Shown here piece by piece: positions 1 to 8,001 of a stretch of DNA of 47,532 nt. A program made the position numbers and the translations under genes. The stretch spans positions 1 to 47,532 of the forward strand of contig JAEIOG010000031.1 in assembly GCA_016342495.1 (NCBI GenBank), read 5' to 3'. Under the pieces are notes generated by a model. That model had not been told where the DNA came from. It worked only from the letters and a program-made list of their open reading frames with translations, and did no database searches. This DNA comes from Phycisphaerae bacterium (lineage in GTDB: Bacteria > Planctomycetota > Phycisphaerae > Sedimentisphaerales > SM23-30). Numbering within the stretch: the stretch's first letter is position 1; every line of letters begins with the position of its first letter.

Positions 1-80
1 ATCATAATAAATATATCCTCGCCCTCAAGTCTAATTAATGACAAGGAATTGTCTCACCCATTCTGGCACAGAGGGGTTTC

Positions 81-452
81 ATGGTTTCGTTATTGGTGCT
101 TGGTTGTGTGCATTCGATAGCTCACCATGTATTATCTAACTCATCTAGTAATCCTGATAAAATTGAGTATGATTTTGGTTGTTGCGAATTTATTTTTAGT
201 TTATTGTGTGGTTTACTGGTTATATTGGCATGTTTTTCTTATAAAGATTCTTGTTGTTCTGGCCAAACATATGGTAAACAAAAGGCTAACGTTCTAGTTG
301 TGGATCAGCATGGTAATTATCCATCTTTTTGGCAAGCAATGGTTCGGAATGCATTGTTATTTTTATTGCTGGGTTTTTTACGAAGTTCGTCTGCTAAACA
401 GCCTTTTCATGATTTTGTGGCGAAAACAATCTTAATAAAAACTGGCCCTTAA
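81..452 (+). CDS. RDD-family small membrane protein
   Basis: Unknown transport or membrane role; RDD proteins are small integral membrane proteins. The sequence shows two hydrophobic stretches (about residues 36-51 and 90-98), a central GQTYGKQKANVLVVDQHG segment that fits the RDD pattern (GxTxGKxxxxLxVVDxxG), then WQAMVRNALL and a C-terminal HDFVAKTILIK resembling the HDxxAxTxVV ending of the family. The usual N-terminal RxxAxxID segment with its Arg and Asp is not clear. The reading frame stays open upstream to base 42 without another ATG, so the start may be non-canonical or the N-terminus degraded. A stem-loop follows at 469-492. Family call fairly sure, start unsure. Confidence 0.65.
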   Translation: MVSLLVLGCVHSIAHHVLSNSSSNPDKIEYDFGCCEFIFSLLCGLLVILACFSYKDSCCSGQTYGKQKANVLVVDQHGNYPSFWQAMVRNALLFLLLGFLRSSSAKQPFHDFVAKTILIKTGP

Positions 453-468
453 AGAGAAGCCAGGATGG

Positions 469-492
469 ATGGGCAACATTTGTTTTGCCCAT
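469..492 (+). terminator. Stem-loop after the RDD gene
   Basis: ATGGGCAA (469-476) pairs with TTGCCCAT (485-492) around an 8-base loop, 17 bases after the stop codon. There is no T tract, so this may be a Rho-dependent 3' end structure or a repeat element instead of an intrinsic terminator. Confidence 0.35.
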
Positions 493-524
493 GCTGTCAA
501 CTTAAAAAACAGCTACCAGAGTAA

Positions 525-548
525 AGAGACAAGGCATGCCTTGTCTCT
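525..548. repeat. Palindromic dispersed repeat, copy 1
   Basis: A perfect 24-base palindrome with half-site AGAGACAAGGCA. A 22-base near-copy (one mismatch, GAGACAAGG arms) lies at 36199-36220. In both places a GCCCATRCTG string lies upstream. Widespread short palindromes of this general form are known in several bacterial phyla; nothing shows how this one spreads. Confidence 0.7.
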
Positions 549-731
549 ACAATCTGACAAATTCTATCCAGCCATCCAACTTTGTTGTCTGTTGTTTAAA
601 AAAAGTTATGCTCAGGCAACATGAGTGGGATAGAAATGTGTCGCCTGAGCACGGAACGGGTTACTGGCATTTAAGCCAGTCGGGTGGTTGGTATTTTTTT
701 ATAAGCAGACAATTTTCCTGATTGGAAAATA

Positions 732-760
732 ATGCCCAAAGCAACCACGTCTCTGGGCAT
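732..760 (-). terminator. Probable terminator of the PilZ gene
   Basis: Read on the minus strand, ATGCCCA (760-754) pairs with TGGGCAT (738-732) and is followed by a TATTTTCC tract, 17 bases beyond the PilZ stop codon. The 15-base loop is long and the T tract short, so the call is moderate. Confidence 0.5.
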
Positions 761-777
761 TGATATTCTGCTTGAAT

Positions 778-1530
778 TTATCTCTGGTAAGAACCAGAAA
801 CATTTTGTCTTCTACTGTAAATAGTTACGATACGACCTATGCGACGCATGGTTGATCGACCCTGGTCGGAAAGTTCCAAACCAATAAACTGAAAACCTAC
901 AATTGGCAAACCCACACCGCTATCACGGGCAACATGACGGAAACGGCCTTGAGCAACTATAGGTTCCTGACCTGGCATAGCGACAAACTGGATATCGCAT
1001 TGCTGGTCGGCATGAAAGTTAGGTACATCCTGTTCGGGCATAGTGACACCGATGCCACCAGCGGAAAGATTGACGAGTTTGCCATAATGTTTGGCCGAGG
1101 CATCATTGCTGGGCCAAAAAGTCACAACAACATTTTCAGTTGATGGCACTTCGGTACGTTCAAATGAGCGGCGTTGCACTTTTTCGATTTGTTCCGGGCA
1201 ATAAATCAGCATACATGCTGTTTTAACACCTGGCTCAACTTCATATTGTTCTTCAGTGATAACACGAGAAACAAATACACATTTGTTATAGCCTTTTTTA
1301 AAGGTAACAGCAACTTCGCTGCCAGGAGACCATTGAACAGGGGTCTGACCTGCCTGAGCCTGTGGTTCAGTTATAACCATGCGATGACGCTGGATATCGA
1401 CAATTTGTGATTTATGCACTTGCCACAAGTCGCCATTTTTATGCGTTATTGTTAAAGGCAGAGATTTTTGCATAGCTGTTTCCAGCAAACCTTTACATTC
1501 CATTCCAACAACATATTTTTTCTTACGCAT
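778..1530 (-). CDS. PilZ-domain protein (YcgR-like)
   Basis: Likely a cytoplasmic c-di-GMP receptor. The C-terminal half has the two family signatures: an RRSFER arginine motif (RxxxR, about residues 121-126) and NLSAGGIGV, matching the D/NxSxxG strand motif about 30 residues later. The first ~110 residues form a beta-rich domain such as the PilZN/YcgR-N domain that precedes PilZ in flagellar brake proteins. The ATG is preceded by GGAGG with 10-base spacing and a promoter at 1567-1595. FliM at 42.4-43.4 kb shows the genome has a flagellar motor, a plausible partner, but linkage is weak. Ligand is inferred from the motif. Confidence 0.85.
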   Translation of the reverse strand: MRKKKYVVGMECKGLLETAMQKSLPLTITHKNGDLWQVHKSQIVDIQRHRMVITEPQAQAGQTPVQWSPGSEVAVTFKKGYNKCVFVSRVITEEQYEVEPGVKTACMLIYCPEQIEKVQRRSFERTEVPSTENVVVTFWPSNDASAKHYGKLVNLSAGGIGVTMPEQDVPNFHADQQCDIQFVAMPGQEPIVAQGRFRHVARDSGVGLPIVGFQFIGLELSDQGRSTMRRIGRIVTIYSRRQNVSGSYQR

Positions 1531-1566
1531 CAGGTTTATTCCTCCAGTTTAATAACTCTTTATAAT

Positions 1567-1595
1567 TGTATACCACCATCCTTGCCGGGTGTCAT
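1567..1595 (-). promoter_or_regulatory. Sigma-70-type promoter for the PilZ gene
   Basis: Minus strand: ATGACA (1595-1590), 17-base spacer, TATACA (1572-1567). About 37 bases upstream of the PilZ ATG. Confidence 0.5.
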
Positions 1596-1655
1596 TGAAG
1601 TTATTCGGCAAAATCCAGTTGGGTATTCATTGTAAAACCTGATAATTATGCGCAT

Positions 1656-1687
1656 AAAAAAACCTGCCAAATTTATGACAGGTTTTT
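1656..1687 (-). terminator. Intrinsic terminator of the ETF/acyl-CoA dehydrogenase operon
   Basis: AAAAACCTG (1658-1666) pairs with CAGGTTTTT (1679-1687); on the minus strand the stem runs directly into a T tract (complement of A1656-1662). It lies 29 bases after the acyl-CoA dehydrogenase stop and could work in both directions. Confidence 0.8.
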
Positions 1688-1715
1688 ATAATCGTTAAAA
1701 TCGATATTATCAGTC

Positions 1716-3518
1716 TTATAGTTCTGGAACATCGCCTGCAATCAGGGCATATTCCGTAATTGTACTGCGATCGCCACGCATAATATCATCTAAAAGCATA
1801 TTAATTTTAGCTTCGTTTGTACGAATATATTTATTGGCGATAATAGATTTACGTTTTTTAAGTTCCTGATAAGCATTGCGTCCATCTTTATCGGACTGAC
1901 AAAAAGCATCATTCCATTTGGGTTCGGCAACAGACTGCTGGAGGAAAAGATGGCTAACAATAAGCATAATTGCAACATCACAGAGGCGACGACCGGCAAG
2001 GTCCATATATTCTGTACCGGGCTGGGCTTTAACAAAAGCAATCGCTTCTGTCATTTTTTCACGGCCAGCTTTAAGGATATCGAGCAAATCTTTAACTTCA
2101 GCTGGATATGGGAATTCTTCTTTTTCTAACAGGTATTTTTCGCCGGTCCCGCATACTCCGCGTACTGCAGCTAAAACCTGGAGCTGGCTGGTACCTTCAT
2201 AGATACTGGTAATACGAGCATCGCGGGCATGACGTTCACAGGCATAATCTTTCATGAAACCAGAGCCACCGAGAACCTGAATAGCATCATAAGTAACACG
2301 GTTACACATTTCAGAAGCATAATATTTGCTCAATGGTGTCATCATACCATTAATACGTTTGAGGCGTTTTGAAGCCTGTTTAAATTCCTTAAGTTTATCT
2401 TTATCTTCGATGCCTTCGGCAAGTTTGATCAAAACATAATTTTCATGGTCCACATTCCAACATGCTTCATAAGATAAGCTGCGGGCCACTTCAATCTCCA
2501 TTTTCATGCCAACCATCAATTCACGGACAGCAGGGAAGTTTTCAATTGGGGTACCGAACTGGACGCGACTGGAACCATAATCACGGGCAATGCGATATGT
2601 TGCTTCAGAGATGCCAAGGGATTGAGCAGCAATACCGATACGGGCACCATTCATCAGGCTCATAACATATTCAACCAGTCCGCGGCGACGTTCACCAACA
2701 AGGTCACATGGAGTATTGTTAAATACCATTTCGCAGGTTGGTGAGCCTTTGATACCCATTTTATTTTCGAGACGACGAATTTTAACAGTTGGGCCACGAC
2801 CACAAACAAACATCGACAGGCCCAGGCCACCAGCACGGTCATGTTCGCTGCGAGCCAGAACCAGCAGCACTTCGCCACAGCCATTGGTGATAAAACGTTT
2901 TACGCCGTTTAGGTACCAGTTGCCATCTGCATCCATGTCAGCCCGAAGTTTCACAGCCTGGAGGTCAGAGCCGGCATCAGGTTCAGTAAGAACCATAGCA
3001 CCGGTAAATTCGCCTTCGGCAAAGCCTGGCAGCCATTGGCGTTTTTGTTCTTCGGTTGCAAAAGCATTGATAGTTTCGCCAATGCCCTGAAGGCCATAGA
3101 TATTCATTAATGAAGCATCGGCACGAGAGACGATTTCATTACTCATGGTATAAACCAGATTAGGACAGTTCAACCCGCCAAAACGGTGTGGCAGGGTAAA
3201 GGCCATCATGTCGGCCTGGCCGAGGTCTTTTAAGTTTTCCTGCATGCCCTGGCTGAGAGTGACAGTGCCATCATCATTGAGATGATTGCCTTCGAGGTCG
3301 ATGCCTTCAGCTCTTGGAGCGATGTTATCGCCAGAGATTTGCCCTATAACATCCAGAATGCGTTCATAATTATCAACTGCGTCATCGGCATTTTCTGGAG
3401 CAGAGTCATATTTTTGGGCATCGGAATAATCACCTTCCATCAGGTCAGCTAATGTGCGAAGCTGATAGTGACGGAATAAAAATCTGATGTCATCGTTATC
3501 AGTATAAAAGTTTGCCAT
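1716..3518 (-). CDS. Acyl-CoA dehydrogenase, long (600 aa) type
   Basis: FAD-dependent alpha,beta-dehydrogenation of acyl-CoA, passing electrons to ETF. Motifs: AMVLTEPDAGSDLQ in the flavin-binding middle domain, NGVKRFITNG, and IYEGTSQLQ with the expected catalytic Glu at about residue 441. At 600 residues it is much longer than the ~380-residue short-chain enzymes; the extra N-terminal helices and ~130-residue C-terminal extension match the long FadE5-like subgroup. It is the last gene of an operon after etfB and etfA, so the ETF is its electron acceptor or a bifurcating partner. The start at 3518 follows TAGGAAAA; an in-frame ATG lies 24 bases upstream (3542). Chain-length preference cannot be read. 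Confidence 0.92.
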   Translation of the reverse strand: MANFYTDNDDIRFLFRHYQLRTLADLMEGDYSDAQKYDSAPENADDAVDNYERILDVIGQISGDNIAPRAEGIDLEGNHLNDDGTVTLSQGMQENLKDLGQADMMAFTLPHRFGGLNCPNLVYTMSNEIVSRADASLMNIYGLQGIGETINAFATEEQKRQWLPGFAEGEFTGAMVLTEPDAGSDLQAVKLRADMDADGNWYLNGVKRFITNGCGEVLLVLARSEHDRAGGLGLSMFVCGRGPTVKIRRLENKMGIKGSPTCEMVFNNTPCDLVGERRRGLVEYVMSLMNGARIGIAAQSLGISEATYRIARDYGSSRVQFGTPIENFPAVRELMVGMKMEIEVARSLSYEACWNVDHENYVLIKLAEGIEDKDKLKEFKQASKRLKRINGMMTPLSKYYASEMCNRVTYDAIQVLGGSGFMKDYACERHARDARITSIYEGTSQLQVLAAVRGVCGTGEKYLLEKEEFPYPAEVKDLLDILKAGREKMTEAIAFVKAQPGTEYMDLAGRRLCDVAIMLIVSHLFLQQSVAEPKWNDAFCQSDKDGRNAYQELKKRKSIIANKYIRTNEAKINMLLDDIMRGDRSTITEYALIAGDVPEL

Positions 3519-3607
3519 TTCATTTTTCCTATTATTTTTCATCGAGCCGTTAGCTATAGTTTTGCGGCTTGATAGTTTTTTACATCTTTACTAAAGCATC
3601 GTCGAAG

Positions 3608-4657
3608 TTATGCTTTTTCTCTGATTGCTTTGATTAACTTAGGAATTACCTGGGTGTAATCGCCTACGATGCCAAAATTAGCGACGCCAAAAATCGGAGC
3701 GTCAGGATCGCAATTAATCGCGACAACTTTAGCCGAATCACTCATACCAGCTGTGTGCTGAATGGCACCACTGATACCGACAGCTATATAAAGAGCTGGC
3801 CTGACAGTGGTTCCGGTTTGTCCAACCTGGTAATCATGATCGATAAAGCCAAGGTCGACAGCGGCACGTGAAGCTGCGGGGACACCGCCAAGAGCATTTG
3901 CCAGGTCCCAGATATGCTTGAAGCCTTCTTTAGAGCCAACCCCGGCACCACCAGCGACGATGATACGAGAAGCTTTCAGATTCACTTTCTTTGCTTCGCG
4001 ATGTTGCTCGAGAATTTTGATTGCCAGGTCTTCGGGGCTGATAGAGACAGTTTCTTTGACTACTTCAGCTTTTGCGTTTTCATTACGTTCGGGCATCGGC
4101 ATAACGCCTTCGCGAACAGTTGCCATCTGAGGCCAGCGATCATAATTAATAATTGTCGCGATGATGTTACCGCCAAAGGCTGGACGTATCTGCTGCAGTA
4201 GATTCGAGTGAACTTCTTTAGTGCGAGGTTCGGTAAAATCTTCGATTTGTAGATCGGTACAGTCAGCAGTTAAGCCACAGCGCATTTTTGATGCTATGCG
4301 CGGGGCAAGATCACGACCAATAGCGGTGGCACCGAAAAGAACGATCTGCGGTTTATGCTTTTCGATCAGCTGACAAAGAACTTTGGTATAACTGATGGTT
4401 TGATAATGGGCCAGGTCGGTATTTTCGACATGATAAATTTTTTCAGCGCCAAAGGCTGCCAATTCGTCAACTAAAGTATCAACTTTATTACCAGCAAGGA
4501 CGGCACTAAGTTTAACACCTAGTTTATCTGCCAGGAGGCGGCCACGGCCTAATAACTCCAATGGCACCTCGCCCAAGCTGCCTTCATACTGCTCAGCAAA
4601 GACCCACACTTCACCTTGTCTATTAACTTCTATCATTTTATATTTCCGTTTTTTCAT
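3608..4657 (-). CDS. etfA: Electron transfer flavoprotein, alpha subunit
   Basis: Large subunit of the soluble ETF heterodimer. The N-terminal half (to about residue 200) is the nucleotide-fold domain shared with EtfB; the C-terminal half is the FAD domain, with VAGGAGVGSKEGF, VGQTGTTVRPALYIAVGISG and SAKVVAINCDPDAPIF visible. No ferredoxin-like extension is present. The gap to the acyl-CoA dehydrogenase is about 89 bases and to etfB 43 bases, all in one direction. Met8 (ATG at 4636) is an equally possible start, since neither ATG has a strong ribosome-binding site. Confidence 0.95.
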   Translation of the reverse strand: MKKRKYKMIEVNRQGEVWVFAEQYEGSLGEVPLELLGRGRLLADKLGVKLSAVLAGNKVDTLVDELAAFGAEKIYHVENTDLAHYQTISYTKVLCQLIEKHKPQIVLFGATAIGRDLAPRIASKMRCGLTADCTDLQIEDFTEPRTKEVHSNLLQQIRPAFGGNIIATIINYDRWPQMATVREGVMPMPERNENAKAEVVKETVSISPEDLAIKILEQHREAKKVNLKASRIIVAGGAGVGSKEGFKHIWDLANALGGVPAASRAAVDLGFIDHDYQVGQTGTTVRPALYIAVGISGAIQHTAGMSDSAKVVAINCDPDAPIFGVANFGIVGDYTQVIPKLIKAIREKA

Positions 4658-4700
4658 GTTTGCTCACTGACTATGCAATGAGTTTTATTCTAATACAAAT

Positions 4701-5573
4701 TTAGCCGATGGTATGATCTTCAATCAATTCATGGATCATATCGCGTAGACCTTGTTCGGTAGGTTCTATCTTTTTATGGCCACTGGCAGCTAAGACAACA
4801 CTCTGGATCCGGTTAACCTTAGTTGGGCTACCATCGCGGCCACACCATTGCAGGTCAGCTTCGATATGATCGAGATTCCATTCTTCAATTAAAAGTCCTT
4901 TAGCTTTTAAGGCATCGGCCAGATCAGCTTTGTCAGCTTTAGCCAGTTCCATCGCACTATGAGCTTTCTTAAACTTCATCATTTTACGGGCAGCGACCGG
5001 ACGAGGAATATTAGCGGTGTCAAGAACGGTCAAAACCACCGGAAGCTGACATTGGACTTTTTCCCAGCCTGCGCCAACACTTCTTTTAATAGTGATAGTC
5101 TGGTCTTTGAGATCCAAAAGTTCCTGAACATAAGTAATTTGTGGGATATCAAGTTTTTCAGCACACTGCGGGCCTACCTGGGCAGTATCACCATCAATAG
5201 CCTGACGGCCACAGATAACCATATCCACTTTGCCAAGTTTCTTAACGGCACAACTGAGGATATAGCTGGTAGCTAAAGTATCTGAAGCTGCCGCCCGTCG
5301 ATCTGTTACCAGAATCATTCGGTCGGCTCCTCGATACATACCCTGGCGTAGAACTTCACATGCGCTTGGCAAACCCATAGTCATCATGGTGATTTTAGTG
5401 CCGGGGTTATCATCTTTGATTTGCAGGGCCAATTCTAATGCGTTTAGATCTTCGGGATTAAAAATCGCCGGAAGAGCAGAACGATTAACGGTCCCGTCGT
5501 CGTTCATTGCCTTGCCGGTGACCGCTTTGGTGTCGGGCACTTGCTTAGCCAATACCACGATATTATACGCCAT
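4701..5573 (-). CDS. etfB: Electron transfer flavoprotein, beta subunit (bifurcating-like signature)
   Basis: Small ETF subunit, first gene of the operon. It begins MAYNIVVLAKQVPDTKAV, and the ATG at 5573 has a perfect AGGAG seven bases upstream, so this start is preferred over a TTG at 5594. The diagnostic segment reads CGRQAIDGDTAQVGPQ, which I recall as typical of the group containing electron-bifurcating ETFs; classical mitochondrial-type EtfB has a GKQAIDDDCNQTGQ-like string instead. With the downstream acyl-CoA dehydrogenase it could form a bifurcating complex that oxidises NADH, reducing ferredoxin and an enoyl-CoA. The bifurcating role is inferred from this motif only. Confidence 0.93.
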   Translation of the reverse strand: MAYNIVVLAKQVPDTKAVTGKAMNDDGTVNRSALPAIFNPEDLNALELALQIKDDNPGTKITMMTMGLPSACEVLRQGMYRGADRMILVTDRRAAASDTLATSYILSCAVKKLGKVDMVICGRQAIDGDTAQVGPQCAEKLDIPQITYVQELLDLKDQTITIKRSVGAGWEKVQCQLPVVLTVLDTANIPRPVAARKMMKFKKAHSAMELAKADKADLADALKAKGLLIEEWNLDHIEADLQWCGRDGSPTKVNRIQSVVLAASGHKKIEPTEQGLRDMIHELIEDHTIG

Positions 5574-5631
5574 AACAACTCCTATTTTTTTCAATATTCT
5601 CTATTCGTTATATATTTATAATTATAATAAA

Positions 5632-5653
5632 GGGTAGAAGGGGACTTCTACCC
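5632..5653 (-). promoter_or_regulatory. Perfect 9-bp stem-loop in front of etfB
   Basis: GGGTAGAAG (5632-5640) pairs perfectly with CTTCTACCC (5645-5653) around a 4-base loop. On the minus strand it is followed by TTTATTATAATTAT and lies about 60 bases upstream of the etfB start. It could be a terminator closing the rho transcript, or a structured element of the etfB leader. Confidence 0.5.
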
Positions 5654-5709
5654 ATGTTGAAATGCGGCATTGAACCGCTTGATTCAAAGGTAAACTTTGA
5701 CTTAATAAC

Positions 5710-5729
5710 AAAAACAGGGCAAAAAGCCC
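5710..5729 (-). terminator. Weak terminator-like hairpin downstream of rho
   Basis: On the minus strand GGGC, a TTTTT loop and GCCC are followed by TGTTTTT. The stem has only four G:C pairs, and it lies about 180 bases past the rho stop codon. Confidence 0.35.
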
Positions 5730-5910
5730 GGATACAAATCTCTATCTCTATCTAAACGGCATAATTTAGAAGAAATCGCACGGTTTGTCAATCTTTGTTT
5801 ATATAGAAAAAAACGTTCTGGGATGCCCAATATCTATTCTATCAGATATATACCGCTATTGTTTCGGTTTCGGTTCATACACAGTGGTCATAAGCTGTAA
5901 GCTTATATTC

Positions 5911-7020
5911 TTAAGGTAACTGTTTCATGAAGCTAGCATTGGTTTTATGTTGTCGGAGGGCTTTGAGCATCATTTCGATATCCTGGCCGACAGGCATATT
6001 ATCTAAATGTCTGCGAAGATTATGAAGTTTATCGATATTTGTCTTACCAATTAATAATTCTTCTTTGCGAGTGCCTGATTCAGGGATATTAATTGCCGGG
6101 TAAGTGCGGCGGTTGGCCAATTGGCGATCCAAGACCAGTTCCATATTGCCAGTACCTTTGAATTCCTGGAAGATCACTTCATCCATACGGCTGCCAGTTT
6201 CGATAAGTGCTGTTGCGATAATGGTTAATGATCCACCATCTTCAACATTTCTGGCTGCTCCAAATAATTGTTTGGGTAATTGCATGGCCTTAATATCCAA
6301 ACCACCGGACATAGTTCTGCCTGATGATTTTGTCCAGTTATTGAAGGCACGTCCTAATCTTGTCAACGAATCCAGCAAAATAACAACGTCTTTACCGAGT
6401 TCAACCAGTCTTTTGGCCCGGGCCAGAGCCATTTTAGCCGTCCGTACATGGCGTTCGACAGGCCAGTCATTACATGAAGCGATTACTTCGCCATCAATAC
6501 TACGCCTCATATCAGTAACTTCTTCGGGGCGTTCATCAATCAAAAGCACGATTAAATGCGCTTCAGGGTGATTTGTCGCTACACCATGAGCGATTTCCTG
6601 TAATAATATAGTTTTACCGGTTCTAGGTGGAGCGACGATAAGTCCACGTTGGCCGAAGCCAATAGGCGCCATCAGATCAATCATACGAGGGCCTAATGGT
6701 TTTTCGCCGGTTTCAAGCTTGATTTGCCGATTAGGGTCGATAACAGTAAACTCATCAAAAGGTGTAACACCCATATAATGATCAGCTGGGAAACCGCCAA
6801 CTTCCAGAATTTCATCGACTTTGTTGACAGTAGCTTTTTTGCTGGGGATAGTCGCTTTGATCTCCAAACCTTCACGTAAATAGTATTTACGTATTAAATT
6901 ATGGGAAATATGGGGATCATTGGGCTTCATCGTGAAATTTGGAGCACCACCACGTAAAAAACCATAGCCTTTTTCGTGCATTTCCAAAATACCCTGGACT
7001 TCTCTGCTGTTTTCAGACAT
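5911..7020 (-). CDS. rho: Transcription termination factor Rho, short form
   Basis: Hexameric RNA-dependent ATPase that ends transcription. It begins directly with the cold-shock-like RNA-binding domain (QGILEMHEKGYGFLR, GDVYVS-like region replaced by DPHISHNLIRKYYLREG) and continues into the RecA-type motor: Walker A APPRTGKT, the ERPEEVTDMRR segment, Walker B VVILLDSLTRLGRA, the Q-loop region MSGGLDIKAMQLPKQLFGAARN and SRMDEVIFQEFKGTGNMEL. At 369 residues it is about 50 shorter than the E. coli protein and lacks the N-terminal helical Rho_N domain. It follows the methyltransferase homologue at 7078 by 57 bases and may share its transcript. Confidence 0.97.
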   Translation of the reverse strand: MSENSREVQGILEMHEKGYGFLRGGAPNFTMKPNDPHISHNLIRKYYLREGLEIKATIPSKKATVNKVDEILEVGGFPADHYMGVTPFDEFTVIDPNRQIKLETGEKPLGPRMIDLMAPIGFGQRGLIVAPPRTGKTILLQEIAHGVATNHPEAHLIVLLIDERPEEVTDMRRSIDGEVIASCNDWPVERHVRTAKMALARAKRLVELGKDVVILLDSLTRLGRAFNNWTKSSGRTMSGGLDIKAMQLPKQLFGAARNVEDGGSLTIIATALIETGSRMDEVIFQEFKGTGNMELVLDRQLANRRTYPAINIPESGTRKEELLIGKTNIDKLHNLRRHLDNMPVGQDIEMMLKALRQHKTNASFMKQLP

Positions 7021-7077
7021 AAATTTTCATCTATCCTCATTAACAATAGAATTGCTTCTATTTAATTATTATTCTAT

Positions 7078-8001
7078 TTATTTTTTCTTACTGCTGTGAC
7101 AAAAATTTGCCATCAGCTCAATAGCTGTTTGGGTTTTAGCTAAATCGCCATCCTGAGCAGCGAAAGCTTCGACCAGCTTTACCAGCTCAGGGTCGGCTTC
7201 TTTACCGCTATAGTCATTTTTGATACTGACAATGCCAGCATCCAGGCCATAGGTTCGGGCGACCTGAACATAAGCGCGACAAACACCTATCTTCCTTGCT
7301 GGCAAGTCTTTAACGCAATTTGTTACACCCATGGAAAAATGAACCCCAAGCATCGCTGGGTCATTAGTAATCATTTTCATTGCCTGGAAAGCACAATATG
7401 TATAGCCCATTTGGCCGGGGGTCATGGGCATATCGATTGCCAGAGGGAAAACGGTGGTATCAAAGAAGATATCATCGCCGGTTAATCCATATTTAACCGC
7501 GGCATCATAAATTTCACGAGCCATTTGATGCAGTTTTTCCGGCTGTACTGGGCCACCTGCCTGACATTCACTTATCAGCAGGCCAATAACTTTGAATTTA
7601 TAATCATTTAATAGGGGGAAAATCACATCAGTATTATAAGTTTTGACCGAATTAATCAAAGGCGGGGTTGTTTGGCCACACTGATACCACTTCTTCAGAC
7701 CGGCAATGAGGACATTATCATCGCTGCTATCGACACAAACCGGCACGCCATCCCCATGCTTTGCGACCATTTCGACATACTTTTCCATCAATTTCACTGA
7801 CAATTCAGGTGCATTTTGGCCAAATTCATCGACGTTTACCGCAATATAGTCCGCTCCACCCTGAGCCTGGCTTTTAACAAGGCTTATGAGGAAATTCTGG
7901 GCTTCTGTATCATTTTCATTTTCCAACAGTTTTTTCATCGCCGCACCTGGGGAAGGTATGCTGGCATGAAAAGATTCACCGATTTTAATAAAATCTGACA
8001 T
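7078..8001 (-). CDS. Pterin-binding (DHPS-fold) methyltransferase, AcsE/MetH-like
   Basis: Resembles the TIM-barrel domain that binds methyltetrahydrofolate and moves the methyl group to a corrinoid protein, as in AcsE and the pterin domain of MetH. Visible elements: GADYIAVNVDEFG on an early strand, VPVCVDSSD, PLINSVKTYN, a DDIFFDTTVFPLAI strand, and the tail GVTNCVKDLPARK followed by GLDAGIV, which parallels the GxSNxxFGLPxR and GLDxxI blocks of MeTr proteins. AAAGG precedes the ATG. There is no corrinoid protein, acs gene or metH nearby, so its acceptor is unknown. Dihydropteroate synthase itself is unlikely because the usual GxN and DP motifs are altered. Confidence 0.75.
   Translation of the reverse strand: MSDFIKIGESFHASIPSPGAAMKKLLENENDTEAQNFLISLVKSQAQGGADYIAVNVDEFGQNAPELSVKLMEKYVEMVAKHGDGVPVCVDSSDDNVLIAGLKKWYQCGQTTPPLINSVKTYNTDVIFPLLNDYKFKVIGLLISECQAGGPVQPEKLHQMAREIYDAAVKYGLTGDDIFFDTTVFPLAIDMPMTPGQMGYTYCAFQAMKMITNDPAMLGVHFSMGVTNCVKDLPARKIGVCRAYVQVARTYGLDAGIVSIKNDYSGKEADPELVKLVEAFAAQDGDLAKTQTAIELMANFCHSSKKK

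Larger units (their letters stand above)
453..777. other. Intergenic region rich in inverted repeats, no gene seen
   Basis: No convincing coding sequence. The stretch is unusually dense in inverted repeats: 469-476 with 485-492, a 24-base perfect palindrome at 525-548, TGCTCAGGC at 609-617 with its complement at 643-651, ACTGGC/GCCAGT at 663-668 and 675-680 followed by a T run at 694-700, and ATGCCCA/TGGGCAT at 732-738 and 754-760. Some probably act as terminators for the converging genes on either side; the palindrome is part of a dispersed repeat. Confidence 0.6.
5574..5910. other. Intergenic region between rho and etfB
   Basis: No coding sequence seen. It holds two hairpins (5632-5653 and 5717-5729), a GCGG/CCGC inverted repeat near 5665-5680 and an AT-rich block (5610-5631) just upstream of etfB on the minus strand. 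It should contain the rho 3' end and the etfB promoter, but no clear -35/-10 pair was found. Confidence 0.5.

Noticed and set aside
536-721. 61-codon ORF on the plus strand
   Set aside because: It starts inside the palindromic repeat, crosses several hairpins and has no domain or ribosome-binding site.
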